A stretch of 64,000 nucleotides of DNA, from the NCBI GenBank assembly GCA_946811695.1, contig OX328132.1:129141872-129205871 (forward strand), written 5' to 3'. Positions 12,046 through 23,139 of this stretch are shown here, piece after piece. The translations under genes were made by a program, and so were the position numbers. Under the pieces are notes generated by a model. It saw only the letters and a list, made by a program, of their open reading frames with translations, was not told the origin of the DNA and searched no databases. This DNA is from Gonocerus acuteangulatus. Its lineage: Eukaryota; Arthropoda; Insecta; Hemiptera; Coreidae. Numbering within the stretch: position 1 is the first letter of the stretch; every line of letters begins with the position of its first letter.

Positions 12046-12129
12046 AGATCGGCCTCCGTGTAAATAAGCTGAAGGAAATCTTTACCTTTGTGTAAATATT
12101 CGAATTCTGATAGTTTCTTTTATTTTACT

Positions 12130-12480
12130 ATGTGACGACTGGCTCTCTCTTGATCACCTGGTTGAAAAATCCATATCGTTGTAATATCCTTTTCACTGTT
12201 ATGAGGTGCACATTAATTCCCCTTGCAGAAACAACATCCTGAGTGAGACATTTAACAGTTTTTTTGGCTCACACTTAAATGCTTTAAGAAATTTCACTTA
12301 TCCTGATCGGTAGGTTCTGGATGTTTACCAGACCTAGGCTGATTAATTAAACCTTTTCCAACATACTAATGTCTTTTTTTGTTATTTTTGATACACGAGC
12401 AGGGCTTCTTTTAAGTTTTTTCACCCACTGAAAGGCCATCTTTGCGAAAATTATTAACAATTTTTCGTTCTACTATGGGA
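12130..12480 (-). pseudogene. Tc1-like transposase, N-terminal (DNA-binding) fragment
   Basis: The minus strand reads QPRSGKHPEPTDQD, then in another frame VVSARGINVHLITVKRILQR and YGFFNQVIKREPVVT. The G-x-P linker followed by a helix-turn-helix ending in TVxRxL is the Tc1/Tc3 arrangement. It is frameshifted. It complements the C-terminal fragment at 1657-1962. Confidence 0.65.
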
Positions 12481-12998
12481 ATTTCTTTCTGAGTCGAGCG
12501 CAAGTTAAAATAAATTAACTTAAATCTATAAATAATTTAGGGCTTGTAATTTTCATTACTTTCTACTCTTAGTGACTAAATGAATCAGACAGAACTGGAT
12601 AAAACATTATGCTAATCCTTATTCATTTTTATCTCTACCATTGTGTGAACTTTTGTCTGAGGGCCAAATAGATTTATTAGGCTCCCTGCTATAAAATAGA
12701 CATTGCACACATATTTTTATATGCAATAGCTTCTCAACCCTAATCTACCTCAGAATAAAATAATATTTTTTATTGAAAACCTCTAGTTAGTTTAAATTTA
12801 ATAAATTGTTTAAGTGTACGTAGGCTTTTGTTTCTAACTGTATGTATCATATATGCTCGCCCATATTCTACACATATAACACAGAACACAAAAAGTCTTA
12901 ACTGAGAGGAGATCGTTAACCGTTGATGATGCAAAGGTAGGGATTGTCGGGGTTCGGTCATGGGTTCTTAATAAAACTACATTTTACAAGTGAAAATG

Positions 12999-13058
12999 GT
13001 TTTATTGTTGCCGACGTTTCGGCTTGAAATTCAAGCCTTCATCAGGGCTGTAAAAACA
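12999..13058 (-). ncRNA. Hammerhead-ribozyme-like motif, PLE copy 2 left
   Basis: This is the exact mirror of 16253-16311 and carries CUGAUGA, the GGCTTGAA/TTCAAGCC stem II and GAAACGUC on the minus strand. The GCC/GGC stem I base and an outer GTTTT/AAAAC helix are present. Confidence 0.65.
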
Positions 13059-13079
13059 AGCAGGACAGATATAATACTA

Positions 13080-13121
13080 ACATATACATATATTTATATA
13101 CATATATATGTATATATATAC

Positions 13122-13170
<49 letters not shown>
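13080..13170. repeat. (TA)n-rich tract in PLE copy 2
   Basis: TA repeats with interspersed AC/GT steps lie inside the terminal repeat. The mirrored copy near 16218 is much shorter. Confidence 0.85.
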
Positions 13171-13173
<3 letters not shown>

Positions 13174-13505
13174 AAAAACAACATAGAAACATAATATACA
13201 GCTAGAAGAACAATGTGCTATAGCAGTGCTTAGATTAGAAGTACATGGGAACAGATATAAGAATAACAAGATGGGCTTACCAATGAGAAGATTGAGAACT
13301 ATACCTCACAGATGAGGGATCATTTCTGACTGTCGATACAAGGAAACTTAGGGGAAAGGAGTTGGTGAGGGGGGGGGGGGAGGGGGTTCTGGACCACACA
13401 ATGAGTGGGTACATTAGGGATGAAAGAAAGAGTGGCGTCGTCAAGTCAGATGTCATACAATTTTGTGTTAATGGAGGGGAGGCGGGTAAGAAAGGCTATA
13501 TTGCA

Positions 13506-14155
13506 GGCGGTATAGACTTTTAGGAAGAAGTTTTCAATAAATGGAAGATGTTGGAGTAGATAGAGGAGATGACTTCTTTATCAATTTTGTCATTTACTCG
13601 GCTATTTTCTAGGTGGATAAATATTGATTCGGAAAGGAGGCGTTTATCTTCGCTGGATTTAGTGAAGAGGATGGAGTATTGGTATTGGTCAAAACCAAAG
13701 TTATGTCCGTCTGTGATGGCAGGTCTAGTTAAAGCTGTCTTTATGTCTTTATTCCTTACATCGTTTTTGTGATTATTGATTGGTTTTCTTACTGGGATTC
13801 TAGTCTGTCCAATGTACGCACTATTGCAGTTCGGTGTAATGCAGGGGAATCTGTAGACCACATTGGTCCTATCTTTTAGTGGGATAGGGTCTTTTAGAGT
13901 CGTATATAAGTTTTTTAGTTTTCTCTGTGTCGATAGTCCTAGTTTTAGATTGGGGAATGTATTGCTTAGGGATTTTTGGATTTTTTCGGTGAGGTTTGGG
14001 ATATATGGGAGGCCTCTGAATTGAGGGACTAATTGACTTGGGTAGTGGGGAGGGGTTTGGGGTTATTAAAAGAATTTATGAGATGGGTGATGATGTTTGT
14101 AGGAAATCCATTGGCTTTAAGGATATCGAGGAGTCGGGATTTGTTGTCTTTCTTT
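13506..14155 (-). pseudogene. PLE copy 2: GIY-YIG endonuclease and upstream linker
   Basis: The minus strand reads LPYIPNLTEKIQKSLSNTFP, a linker, then NVVYRFPC, SAYIGQTRIPVRKPINNHKN and a C-terminal SSIYSNIFHLL. The AYIGQT segment is the second half of the GIY-YIG signature, and R at VRKPINNH is in the expected place. Farther upstream, LLDILKANGFPTNIITHLI matches the region just after the PLE reverse transcriptase; a frameshift and a TAG near 14035 separate it. The reverse transcriptase itself is gone. Confidence 0.8.
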
Positions 14156-14403
14156 CATCCCTCATATACCCACTCATTGTGTGGTCCAGAACCCCTCCCC
14201 CTCCCTCAACAACTTCTTTCCCCTAAGTTTCCTTGTATCGACAGTCAGAAATGACCCCGCATCTGTGAGGCATAGTTCTCAAACCTCTCATCGGTAAGCC
14301 CATCTTGTTATTCTTATATCTGTTCCCATGTACTTCTAATCTAAGCACTGCTATAGCACATTGTTCTTCTAGCTGTATATTATGTTTTTATGTTGTTGTT
14401 TTT

Positions 14404-14537
14404 AGCGCGGTTCCTCCCTCCCCCATAGGGAGGAACCCCGCTTATAGGGTTGATACAATGAAACAATCCGGAAGTGCCGACTAGAAAATTTCGCGTTTCA
14501 GAACCCCTAGAGACCGAAAATAACGGTGGTTCAAATT

Positions 14538-14598
<61 letters not shown>

Positions 14599-14647
14599 AT
14601 ATATATTTGTATATATATATATATGTATATATATTTATATATATATA

Positions 14648-14698
<51 letters not shown>

Positions 14699-16207
14699 CT
14701 GTTCGCTCTCTAAATAGAAGACGAATGGTCCGATTTTGATGAAATTTGGTAAAAAAATCCTTCGTCCAATTTGAAAGGTCAAGTTCGTTAACCAGCAAAA
14801 TCCGCCTACTGGAAGATGGCGTTTGGGGCGAAATTCGCGCAAAAAAAAATCGTAACGCTTACGTTTTTGAGTTCATAAGCTTCTAAGTACTCGTTTTATA
14901 TGACTCCTGGGCTAGGAAAACGAATGAAACCATTTTCAAGGCGATAGCTTTAACCGTTTTCGTGAAAATTGGAAAAATATTTTTTGAATACCGTTTTTGG
15001 TTTGGGTACTTAGAATCATGGGATTCAGTTGAAACATTTTTTGCATGTTCTAGTTTCATCAAAACTAATATGTTGAAATTTTGGTTACGTTTGGAGTTAA
15101 GGAAGGGTTAGAATAAAATATTTTATTAACAGACATAAAAAGTTTTAGTAACTTTGTTTACTTTCCTTAATATCTCGAAAAAGGTTGAGAATCTTAATAA
15201 ACGGAAGAATACCATTAGAAAGCTTATTAAATGCTCTAAAAAAAGGTTCTAATGAAAGTTTTGATTAGGCGATGTCAATCGGAGAAATAAGAGCTTAAAA
15301 CTTTAAAGTAATGGATTTCGCTTATTCGAACTGTTCTTTTTGTCTGTTTTTTATTCCTTTTTATTTTTTAATTGCTTATTGTTGGATAATGTATTTGAAA
15401 ATAAAACAGGTTAAGAAAAATAAGAAAAATAATTTAATGTTAGAGATATGGATTTCCAAGATATATAGCTTTTCAACTGCCTAGCGTCCTTCCTAGGGAG
15501 GGTTCTTTGTCTTTGATTTTGGTACTTAGAATTATGGGATACAGTTGAAACATTTTCTGCATGTTCGAGTTTCATCAACACTAATATGTTGAAATTTTTG
15601 TTACGTTTAGAGTAAAGGAAGGGTTAGAATAAAATATTTTATTAACAGACAAAAAAAGTTTTGGTAACTTTGTATAATTTCGTTAGTATCTCGAAAACCG
15701 TTGACAATCTTGTGAAGCGGAAGATTACCATTCGGAAGCTTACTAAATGCTCTACAAAAAAGGTTCTGAAGAAAGTTTTAATTAGGCGATGTCAATCGGA
15801 GAAAAAAGTGCTTAAAGCTTTAAATTAATTGTTTTATTTCTTGTTATTTTTTTAATTGCTTATAGTTGGATAATGTATTTGACAATAAAACTGGTTAAGT
15901 AAAATAACAAAAACAATTTATTGTTAGAAATATAGACTTCCAAGATTCCAAGACCTTGTCACTAGCGGGTCTGTTTCTAGTGTAGCGGACCCTTCCAGGT
16001 AAGATTGTAAATCATGACTTTTCAAGACTTTACTACTCACAGGAATGGCTTTAGTGACCTTAAGGGTTGACACGCCATTATAATAATTAATTTAAAAAAA
16101 AAGACTGGTGGAACCAAAATAATAACTGCTTCTATTTTAATCTTTCCAAATTAGACTAGGGATATGAACGGAACCGCGCTAAGATGATGCAGTCCTGCGA
16201 GACGGAC
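14404..16207 (+). mobile_element. Element X copy b
   Basis: It starts AGCGCGGTTCCTCCCTCC after a T-run and ends CCGCGCTAAGATGATGCAG, TCCTGCGAGACGGAC before a T-run. The target is the TGTTGTTTTTTCTC stretch of the PLE terminal repeat, intact in the mirrored arm at 13176-13190. It carries a (TA)n tract (14539-14695), the CCGATTTTGATGAAATTTGG block and two monomers (about 15160-15430 and 15660-15920). No protein was recognised. Confidence 0.75.
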
Positions 16208-16252
16208 TTTTTTCATATATATATATATGTTAGTATTAAATCTGTCCTGCTT

Positions 16253-16311
16253 GTTTTTACAGCCCTGATGAAGGCTTGAATTTCAAGCCGAAACGTCGGC
16301 AACAATAAAAC
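16253..16311 (+). ncRNA. Hammerhead-ribozyme-like motif, PLE copy 2 right
   Basis: CTGATGA (16265-16271), one extra A, stem II GGCTTGAA/TTCAAGCC, then GAAACGTC. GGC after the cleavage-site C pairs with GCC before CTGATGA, and GTTTT/AAAAC extends stem I past an internal loop. ACGT is self-complementary, as expected for short-stem-III motifs that act as dimers. The extra A between core and stem II is a departure. Confidence 0.65.
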
Positions 16312-16781
16312 CATTTTCACTTGTAAAATGTAGTTTTATTAAAAGTCTTAACTATTCTTTCTAACGTTTTTCACCTCCCACATACCCATAGACTCACATC
16401 TGGTGGGCATTATGACAGGTACACAAAATTGTCTTCAATTGTATTTTATTTTATTTACAGCTTATTTTGTGAATTCCTGTGTGAATGCATTTAGTTTAAC
16501 AAAGTATTATGCTAATACATTTGTTTTTATACATTTTAATGTGATTATTTTATTCGTATGTTTTTGTGTGAATATTTAAAATTGTCATGTGAATGTATAT
16601 GTATTTACAGGAAAATTTGTGAATAAAATTGTATTTGTATTCATAAGTTTTAATATAATTACATTTTTTTTGTCAACTTCTTTGATAAAAAAAGTTTTAT
16701 TTAGCACTCATGATTGAATATAATCCGCTGCCAGAATCCATCAGGACGGTTAACATTTATTTTCCATAAGAAAGTATTTTC

Positions 16782-16812
16782 GGTAAAACTGAAGGATAGC
16801 GTCCTCAGCACC

Positions 16813-16846
<34 letters not shown>

Positions 16847-17386
16847 CAAATTTTTGCACTGTAACGTATTTTGATGCACTAAACACGAATCCGTTGAAAA
16901 AAAAGTTGCTCTCAACTAGGAAAGAAGTTATTAAGCACTACAGTTCACGGTTATTGACGTTAAAGTTGGCGTAAACAGAGTATTTGTTAACACGCGCGTG
17001 CGCAGACATCTAACATTGGGAAACAAAGAACTCTCATTTGAAATGTTGATAAACTATTTATAACCTCCATAACATCGGAATTCTATCCATAACAGCGAGT
17101 TGGATTGACTAGAGTTTTGATATCTTTTTGAGCGAGCTTAGCGAGCGGAAACGCATAGTACGTCTGCCCAAAAGTCGTCCTAGGCTTCTTCTTAATATGC
17201 ATGTTTATTAATACGCTGTTTACGCCAACTTTTATAACCTCCAGAACAGTGAACTTTAGTGCTTAAGAACTTCTTTCCTAGTTGAGAGCAACTTTTAACG
17301 GATTCGTGTTTAGTGCATCGAAATACGTTATATTGTAAAATTTGAAAAAAAAAATCGGTGCTGAGGACGCTCTCCATTACTTTAAT
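16782..17386. mobile_element. Second copy of the foldback (hAT-like) family
   Basis: The left arm starts GGTAAAACTGAAGGATAGCG, then TCCTCAGCACCGAT, a T-run and GATGCACTAAACACGAATCC. The right arm is the reverse complement, ending ATCGGTGCTGAGGACGC. It is shorter than 3544-5525 because it lacks the Harbinger-like insertion. The right terminus is eroded and no clean duplication was found. Confidence 0.75.
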
Positions 17387-17521
17387 TCTTCGTTGTTTTT
17401 AGACCTTGTAATCCGCTGTTACCCGGTGTGCCATGCGACGCCTAATTTGTACTTCTAGAAAAGCAAATATAAATTAGAAACCGAATAAATATTATTAAAA
17501 TCTTTTAACGCTAATCTGAAA

Positions 17522-17684
17522 CTGTTCGGGTTCACAGTTTCGAACCCGTGGCCTCCGAACTGTGAGTCCTAGGTGATTTTAACCTAGCCTATGACACTCC
17601 CCGGATCAAGACCTACATTTGTGCCAAGTTTGGTCAAAATCGGTCCGACGGTGTGGATTTGTTCAAAGAACAAACAAACGCGTG

Positions 17685-17690
<6 letters not shown>
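17522..17690 (-). repeat. Single unit related to the 62.1-62.5 kb tandem array
   Basis: On the minus strand it reads TTTGACCAAACTTGGCACAA, AGGTCTTGATCCGGGGAGTG, TCATAGGCTAGGTT, as in the 62101-62560 units. The neighbouring GGTTCGAAACTGTGAACC could be a tRNA-like B box. Confidence 0.65.

Positions 17691-17769
<79 letters not shown>
17689..17769. repeat. (TA)n followed by (GA)n
   Basis: A compound microsatellite, TA to about 17732 then GA. The same TA-to-GA order recurs at 56890-56987. Confidence 0.95.
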
Positions 17770-17772
<3 letters not shown>

Positions 17773-17814
17773 GAAAGTTTTTTTTTTTTTTTTTTGTTAA
17801 CATTACTAACACTC

Positions 17815-18035
17815 TTGAATTCTTCGGTGTTATAAGACCGTGTAATCTATTTTTCCTGAAGACATTTCTCACTGCACTGCTGCTTACGTCCCGTTTGATG
17901 ATCCTTGAGATTTCTGGCACATTTAACGGTTGGTTTTCTTTTTTTTTCTTGAAATTGATCTTTCATCCCATGCAATAAGAATCTTCGGTCTCCTGATGCA
18001 ATGTTTTGCTGCATTATAGTAGGTTGTACCATACC
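17815..18035 (-). pseudogene. Tc1-like transposase, DNA-binding fragment
   Basis: The minus strand reads RRPKILIAWDERSI, then VPEISRIIKRDVSSSAVRNV, FRKNRLHGLITPKNS. A GRP-like linker followed by EI and VSxxxVRxxLR is the Tc1 paired-domain pattern. It differs from the Tc1 at 12.1-12.5 kb, so it is a second family. There is no catalytic part. Confidence 0.65.
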
Positions 18036-18371
18036 AATTTATAATATTTGTTACAGATACATACATAGCTGGGAGCATTTCGGGTGTATGGAATACTAAC
18101 AATATAGAACTTTGAATAGTTACCCAACTAAAACGCTATTACACACAACAAAATTTATTTTTTCTGAACTGCAGCCCTCTCATCCCCCCACCCCTTATAT
18201 TCGGCCCATGCGGCCCATTGACTAACACGACCTAAAACAAACTTAAGCAAAGGCATAAGACACCTATTATCCTGCAGGACACAGCTCACCGGTAATAACG
18301 AGACAATTGCTTCTAAATTCAAGCGGAAAGAGTTGAGGAATAAGGCGTTCCGATACTTTTTATCGGATTTA

Positions 18372-18460
18372 TGGAGTCTCCCGGTGGTCTAGTGGCTAGC
18401 GCCTTAGTTTCTCATGCGGGAAATAGTGGGTTCCATTCCTACTGGCGCACAGTGTAACGA
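18372..18460 (+). repeat. SINE head, same family as 10029
   Basis: GGTCTAGTGGCTAGCGCCTT (A box) and GTGGGTTCCATTCC (degraded B box) match the head of the 10029-10253 SINE. The body and tail are absent. Confidence 0.75.
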
Positions 18461-19600
18461 AGTAGTGAGGATTGTGGACAAAAATCATTAACCACTAGCT
18501 ATTTTCAAATAAACATTTTCATCAATTGAAATCAACTCAAAACAAGGTAACAATGGCATAATAGTGCATACTATACGGCTATAATAATATTAATTGTAAT
18601 ATTAATAGAAATAATATAGCAGGTAATAATATTATTAATAACAATATTATATAATGTAGTAATAGTAGAGTAGTAAATTATACTTTTGGATTCTTGAGAA
18701 TGTAAACTTATATCGAAACCAATATCTATTTGATTATTAATGTCATCCTATATTATACATTCATTAATGTCCGGACTGATTTTGCTTTGCCTTTTTATAT
18801 TTTTTCTCCGAAAAAAAGCTCTAGGCCAGACATCAGAAGAACCCGGCGCTTTTTCGATCTCTCACACAACGCTGTAAACTCTTTTTATGTCTGCCTCTGA
18901 GGAAGCCGGAAGGGCCATCAGGGCGCGAATATTTTTTTCTTGATAAAAATTAATAACAATTTCTTCTAAGTTGATATATTGTTTCAACCAGTATTTATAT
19001 AAGAGTTTTTTTCTCTGCGGTGAACAAGTTCCCACATTTTTTAAATATAATATAGTACTAAACTGGCAGTTTTTTTTAAATTGTTTAATATTTCTTTAGC
19101 AGCGTCCTGCAGATTAAATTGAATCATTTGCCCAAAGATTGATACCGTCTTCTTGGATTTATCTACATTTTTTTTTTCAAATTTGGAAGAAAAAATGATG
19201 ATGGATCTAAAAATAAAAATCTTTGGAATCGGCAAACTAAATTGCCCTCAGTACATTATACTTGAGGTAAACTTTAAGCTCTAAAAAACTTGGGATGTGT
19301 TCAGATGAAGTTTTTTTGCTATCAAAATTTTGCACTTAAAAAAAATTCAAAGATCAGTGAAGAATAATTCAGGATAAATAATAAGGGAGTAATTACCCAT
19401 AATCAATTATATCAGATAAGAAAGGAATAGTTTTGACGTAATTTCCTTCGGATGACTTAATAAAAACACTGTCCTATCTTCAACGAGAGAGGCTCAAACT
19501 GATTGTTGCTATAAAGCAGGCTTTAAAGACTTTGCCTTGTTTATAATACTGCTAATGTGTTTGATGATCAAAATAAAACTATTTATTAGTTTTATACGAA
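18461..19600. other. AT-rich DNA, nothing recognised
   Basis: There are short ATA-rich runs (18580-18680) and no convincing reading frame. Part may be the untranslated 5' side of the LINE that follows. Confidence 0.5.
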
Positions 19601-19619
19601 TTTAATTCCTTGAATCCCC

Positions 19620-20144
19620 ATGTGTGTGAAGTGTGCAGGTCCTCATCTATTGAATGAGTGTTCGAAGACTAGAGCCACTCCAGCTACGTGCATAAACTGT
19701 CACCAAGCCCATCCAGCAAACTACCGTGGTTGTAGTGCCTATCAGGAGTTGGTCAAGCGGAGAAGATCTAGGAGTGGACAACGTGGCCCTGCTAGAACTA
19801 CTTCCCAAGCAGCACCCAGCTAGGATACTTTAACCTTTCCACCCCTACCGAAACCTCCAGTGGACTACCAGCCTCAGCCCTCCGGTCAACCACATCCTGG
19901 AAGAACAACCTACGCTTCTGCATTCCTGGCAAATCTTCCCAAGCCACCGACAACCTGCTCCCACCCCTGGCCCCCATTGTCCACCTCCCCCGAGGGTTAC
20001 CATTCCTCAACCAAAACCATCTCCTCAATCACAACCGCCCTTGTAAACTTAAACCAAATAATTCAAAACCTTCAAGCCCTCATATCCCCCCTGACTGACC
20101 TTCTCCACAAAGTGTCCAGCATCCTGTCTGTCCTGCATCCATGA
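19620..20144 (+). pseudogene. LINE ORF1, C-terminal part with zinc knuckles
   Basis: Two cysteine-histidine clusters are visible: CVKCAGPHLLNEC and CINCHQAHPANYRGC, the usual gag-like knuckles of Jockey ORF1. A proline-rich tail follows (PKPPVDYQPQPSGQPHPG). A single in-frame TAG at 19821 interrupts it, and the frame then continues to TGA at 20142-20144. The terminal ATGA overlaps the ORF2 start at 20141, an arrangement that can allow coupled termination and reinitiation. The protein acts with the LINE RNA in the retrotransposition particle. Confidence 0.8.
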
Positions 20145-22845
20145 CTGCGCTCTCCTTTAAATCCCTCTCAATCCTCCTTTGGAACGCCAATGGACTTCCA
20201 GCCCACAAAGACGAACTGACCCACTTACTTCAAGACAAAAACATTGACAATGCTCTGATTACAGAAACTCACTTGACTAACCGACTACATTTCTATATCA
20301 CTGGATATAGGACATACAGAACGGACCACCCAGACGGGAGTGCTCATGGAGGTACTGCCATCCTAATAAAATCCTCCATTTCCCACTATCCTGATCCTAC
20401 ACCTATTGCCTTGGAATGTTTGCAGAGGACCACAGTTACCCTCCAATCCTCTTCCCATCTCCTAATAACCATTTCATCTGCTTATTGCCCACCCAATAAA
20501 GTAGTCTCTTCTTCCGTCCTCAATTCCTTCTTCTCCTCTTTAGGTCCCCGATTTATTGCAGGAGGGGATTACAATGCTAAACATCGTGAATTTGGATGTC
20601 GAACCTCCAACTCTCGAGGTAACCTTTTTCACCATCCACTACCACCATCTGAATATCATTTCTCCTCCCAATCCATCCTACTGGCCTACTTCCAGATCCA
20701 AATCTCCAGACATAGTGGATTATTTTGCAACAAATGGTGTCAGACATGTTCCTTTCCATATTTCCAACCTATTTGATTTATATTCTGACCACAGTCCTAT
20801 ATTCCTTTCCTTTAACATCGATCCTAAACTTTTCACTCGTCCTCACCGCCTATCCCTGATCAATGGCCCAGTTAATTGGTGCTCCTTTCAATCCTCCCTA
20901 AATTCCTCTTTAAACCTAAACATCCCTCTTAAGACCAAAGATGATATTGACGCAGCCATAAACAAACTGACTACTGACATTCAGACAGGACTCCTTATTT
21001 CTACTAAGAAATTCCCCGCTAGATCACCTGCAGCAACAAATTTCCGAGATCACATACAATTCCTACGAACCGAAAAAAAACAGAGCCAGAAGAATATGGC
21101 AAACCACACGATATCCGTCTGACAAGACGCGCCTCAACCAACTGACTAGACAACTACAATACGAACTACATAAGAACTTCAACAACAAATTCGCTGAATA
21201 CACTCACAAACTTACTCCCGACGACAAATCTCTATGGACAGCCACGAAAAGAATCCTATCCCATCCTAATCCATCACATCCTCTCCGTCGAGATGACAAT
21301 AGCTGGGCTAAAACCGACACCGAAATTTCCGAAACTTTTGCATCTCACCTTACCCAAGTATTCCGTCCCCACGAATCCATCCTACGCCCTGCCCATTCTT
21401 CAAATGTAACCGAATTCCTAGACTCAGCCCTACCGCTTTCTCCTCCTCCTTCATGCTTTCATCCTCATGAAGTTTCCTTAGCGGTCAACAAACTTAAAAA
21501 ATATAAGGCACCAGGACCAGATCTGATCTCCCCCTTAATCATAAAACGCCTATCTAAAAAAGCTATCCTATTCCTAACCTATATATTTAATGCAGTCCTC
21601 AGAACGACCTACTTTCCCAACTCCTGGAAATCATCTACCATCAAAATGATCCACAAACCCAAAAAAAACATGTACATTATCCTTCGTCTTATCGCCCTAT
21701 CTCCCTCCTTCCCATCATGGGTTAAATCCTCGAAAAGCTTCTCCTCAAACGTCTAATCCCCATTGTTGAACCCTGCCTCCCCTGCCACCAATTTGGTTTT
21801 CGAATATCCCATTCCACTATCACATGTATCACCAATGTCACAGAATAGTTGACTCCATCTCCACTTCCTTTGAGCTGAAGAAGTATTGCTCTGGTGTATT
21901 TCTTGATATCGCTCAAGCTTTCGATCGGGTGTGGCACCAGGGCTTGCTTTTTAAACTCAAAAAATCCTTCCCTTAACCTATTACCTTATAATAAATTCCT
22001 ATCTTTCTGACAGATCCTTCAACGTCTCGTGCGGATCATCCCTGTTCCCTTCCTTTCCTCAGCTTGCTGGTGTTCCACAAGGCGGCATCCTAAGTCCTAT
22101 CTTATTCCTCGTGTACTCTGCCGACATGCCCACCCATGATTCCACAACTCTCTTTACTTTTGCTGACGACACAGCCATCCTCTCATCCAATTCAGATCCT
22201 ATACTTGCTTCCAAACACCTTCAATCCCATCTCCAACTGCTTGAACCATGGTTCACAAAATGGCGGATAAAAGTCAATCCTGAAAAATCCTCCCACATAA
22301 CATTCACCCTTCGAAGATCCAATTGCCCTTCCATCAAACTTTACCAGAGAGAAGTCAGTGAAAAAACACAAGTTACCTACCTAGGACTTACACATGACAG
22401 TCGACTTACCTGGAGCCAACACGTTCAAAAGAAAAGACAGGAAACAAACAGACGTTTTAGACTACTAAACAGACTAATAGACTCACGCTCAAAATTATCT
22501 TTACAGAACAAGAGACGGATATGCACTACTATACTTCAACCCACCTGGACGAACGGCTTGCAAGTTTGGGGGTGTGCCAAGCGATCCAATATCCTACGAA
22601 TCCAATCTCTCCAATCCAAAATACTCCGCAAAATAGTCAATGCTCCATTCTTTGTCTCAAACTTCACTATCCATAACGAGCTAGAAATCCGCTTTGTCCA
22701 AACCCTGTGCTAAACCTGATACTTTAACTTCCACTCCCGCTTGCCTGGTCACAACAATCCTCTAATCAATAACCTATCCTCATCCTCCATTCCCGGTAAC
22801 ACTCACCGTCGCCTTAAGCGCAAATGGCCTGGAGACCTATTGTGA
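20141..22845 (+). pseudogene. LINE ORF2: endonuclease and reverse transcriptase, frameshifted
   Basis: The endonuclease begins LSILLWNANGLPAHKDEL and shows ALITETHL, GGTAILIK, GGDYNAKHREFG and SDHSPIFLSF. The reverse transcriptase shows KLKKYKAPGPDLIS, SYRPISLLPI, FLDIAQAFDRVWHQGLL, AGVPQGGILSPILF and FTFADDTAIL, so the catalytic ADD aspartates are present. The end is NTHRRLKRKWPGDLL then TGA at 22843. Frame changes occur near 20620, in A-runs at about 21070 and 21660, and near 21845 and 21975. Stops include a TAA near 21722, and TAA and TGA at 22711-22719. It made the enzyme for target-primed insertion but is now dead. Confidence 0.9.
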
Positions 22846-23032
22846 TCTAACTATGTAATGTAAATATGAAATATGTAAATAGCTACTTTAAGAGTAAATG
22901 TAACTTGTTTTAAAAGTTCATGACAATAGGTTTTGGCCAATGGGCCTTTCTTCCGATCGGTCTTTCAAGATATGTATTCAAAAACAAAATAATTATAAAA
23001 AATACTGGATGTATTGTGTAATTTTCGAATAA

Positions 23033-23034
<2 letters not shown>

Positions 23035-23092
<58 letters not shown>
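23035..23092. repeat. (TA)n microsatellite
   Basis: A pure TA run abuts the Penelope-type end at 23093. Confidence 0.95.
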
Positions 23093-23095
<3 letters not shown>

Positions 23096-23139
23096 CAGAG
23101 GGTGAAACAAAATTCAGTCTTCCCACAAATTTTTTTTAT

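Larger units (their letters stand above)
1421..12680 (-). mobile_element. Tc1-like DNA transposon split by a Penelope element
   Basis: A Tc1-type end (CAGTCAGGTCCAC near 1421) is followed by the C-terminal part of a Tc1 transposase on the minus strand (1657-1962). The DNA-binding part of a Tc1 transposase, also minus strand, lies at about 12130-12480. The material between is a Penelope element with its own nested insertions. I infer one Tc1 copy torn about 10 kb apart. The right end is not clear: a weak match (GAACTTTTGTCTGAGGGCC) lies near 12647. Confidence 0.6.
12904..16340 (-). mobile_element. Penelope-like element copy 2, split by element X
   Basis: AAAAGTCTTAACT stands at 12891-12903 and again at 16341-16353, a 13-bp target duplication. 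The element has a minus-oriented terminal repeat (12904-13430), a degraded GIY-YIG reading frame (13506-14155), and an inverted copy of the terminal repeat (14155-14403 plus 16208-16340) split by element X. Inverted terminal repeats are known in Penelope elements. Confidence 0.85.
19600..22920 (+). mobile_element. Jockey-type non-LTR retrotransposon, decayed
   Basis: It carries an ORF1 tail with zinc knuckles, then ORF2 with an apurinic endonuclease and a reverse transcriptase, and a short AT-rich 3' end. The order and motifs fit the Jockey/CR1 assemblage; Jockey is favoured by the C-terminal RRLKRKWPGDLL. The 5' boundary is uncertain. Local C-rich codon use differs sharply from the surrounding AT-rich DNA. 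Confidence 0.85.

Noticed and set aside
18880..18915. Possible additional hammerhead (CTCTGAGGAAGCCGG...)
   Set aside because: CUGAGGA fits the core but no stem II plus GAAA follows and stem I does not pair.
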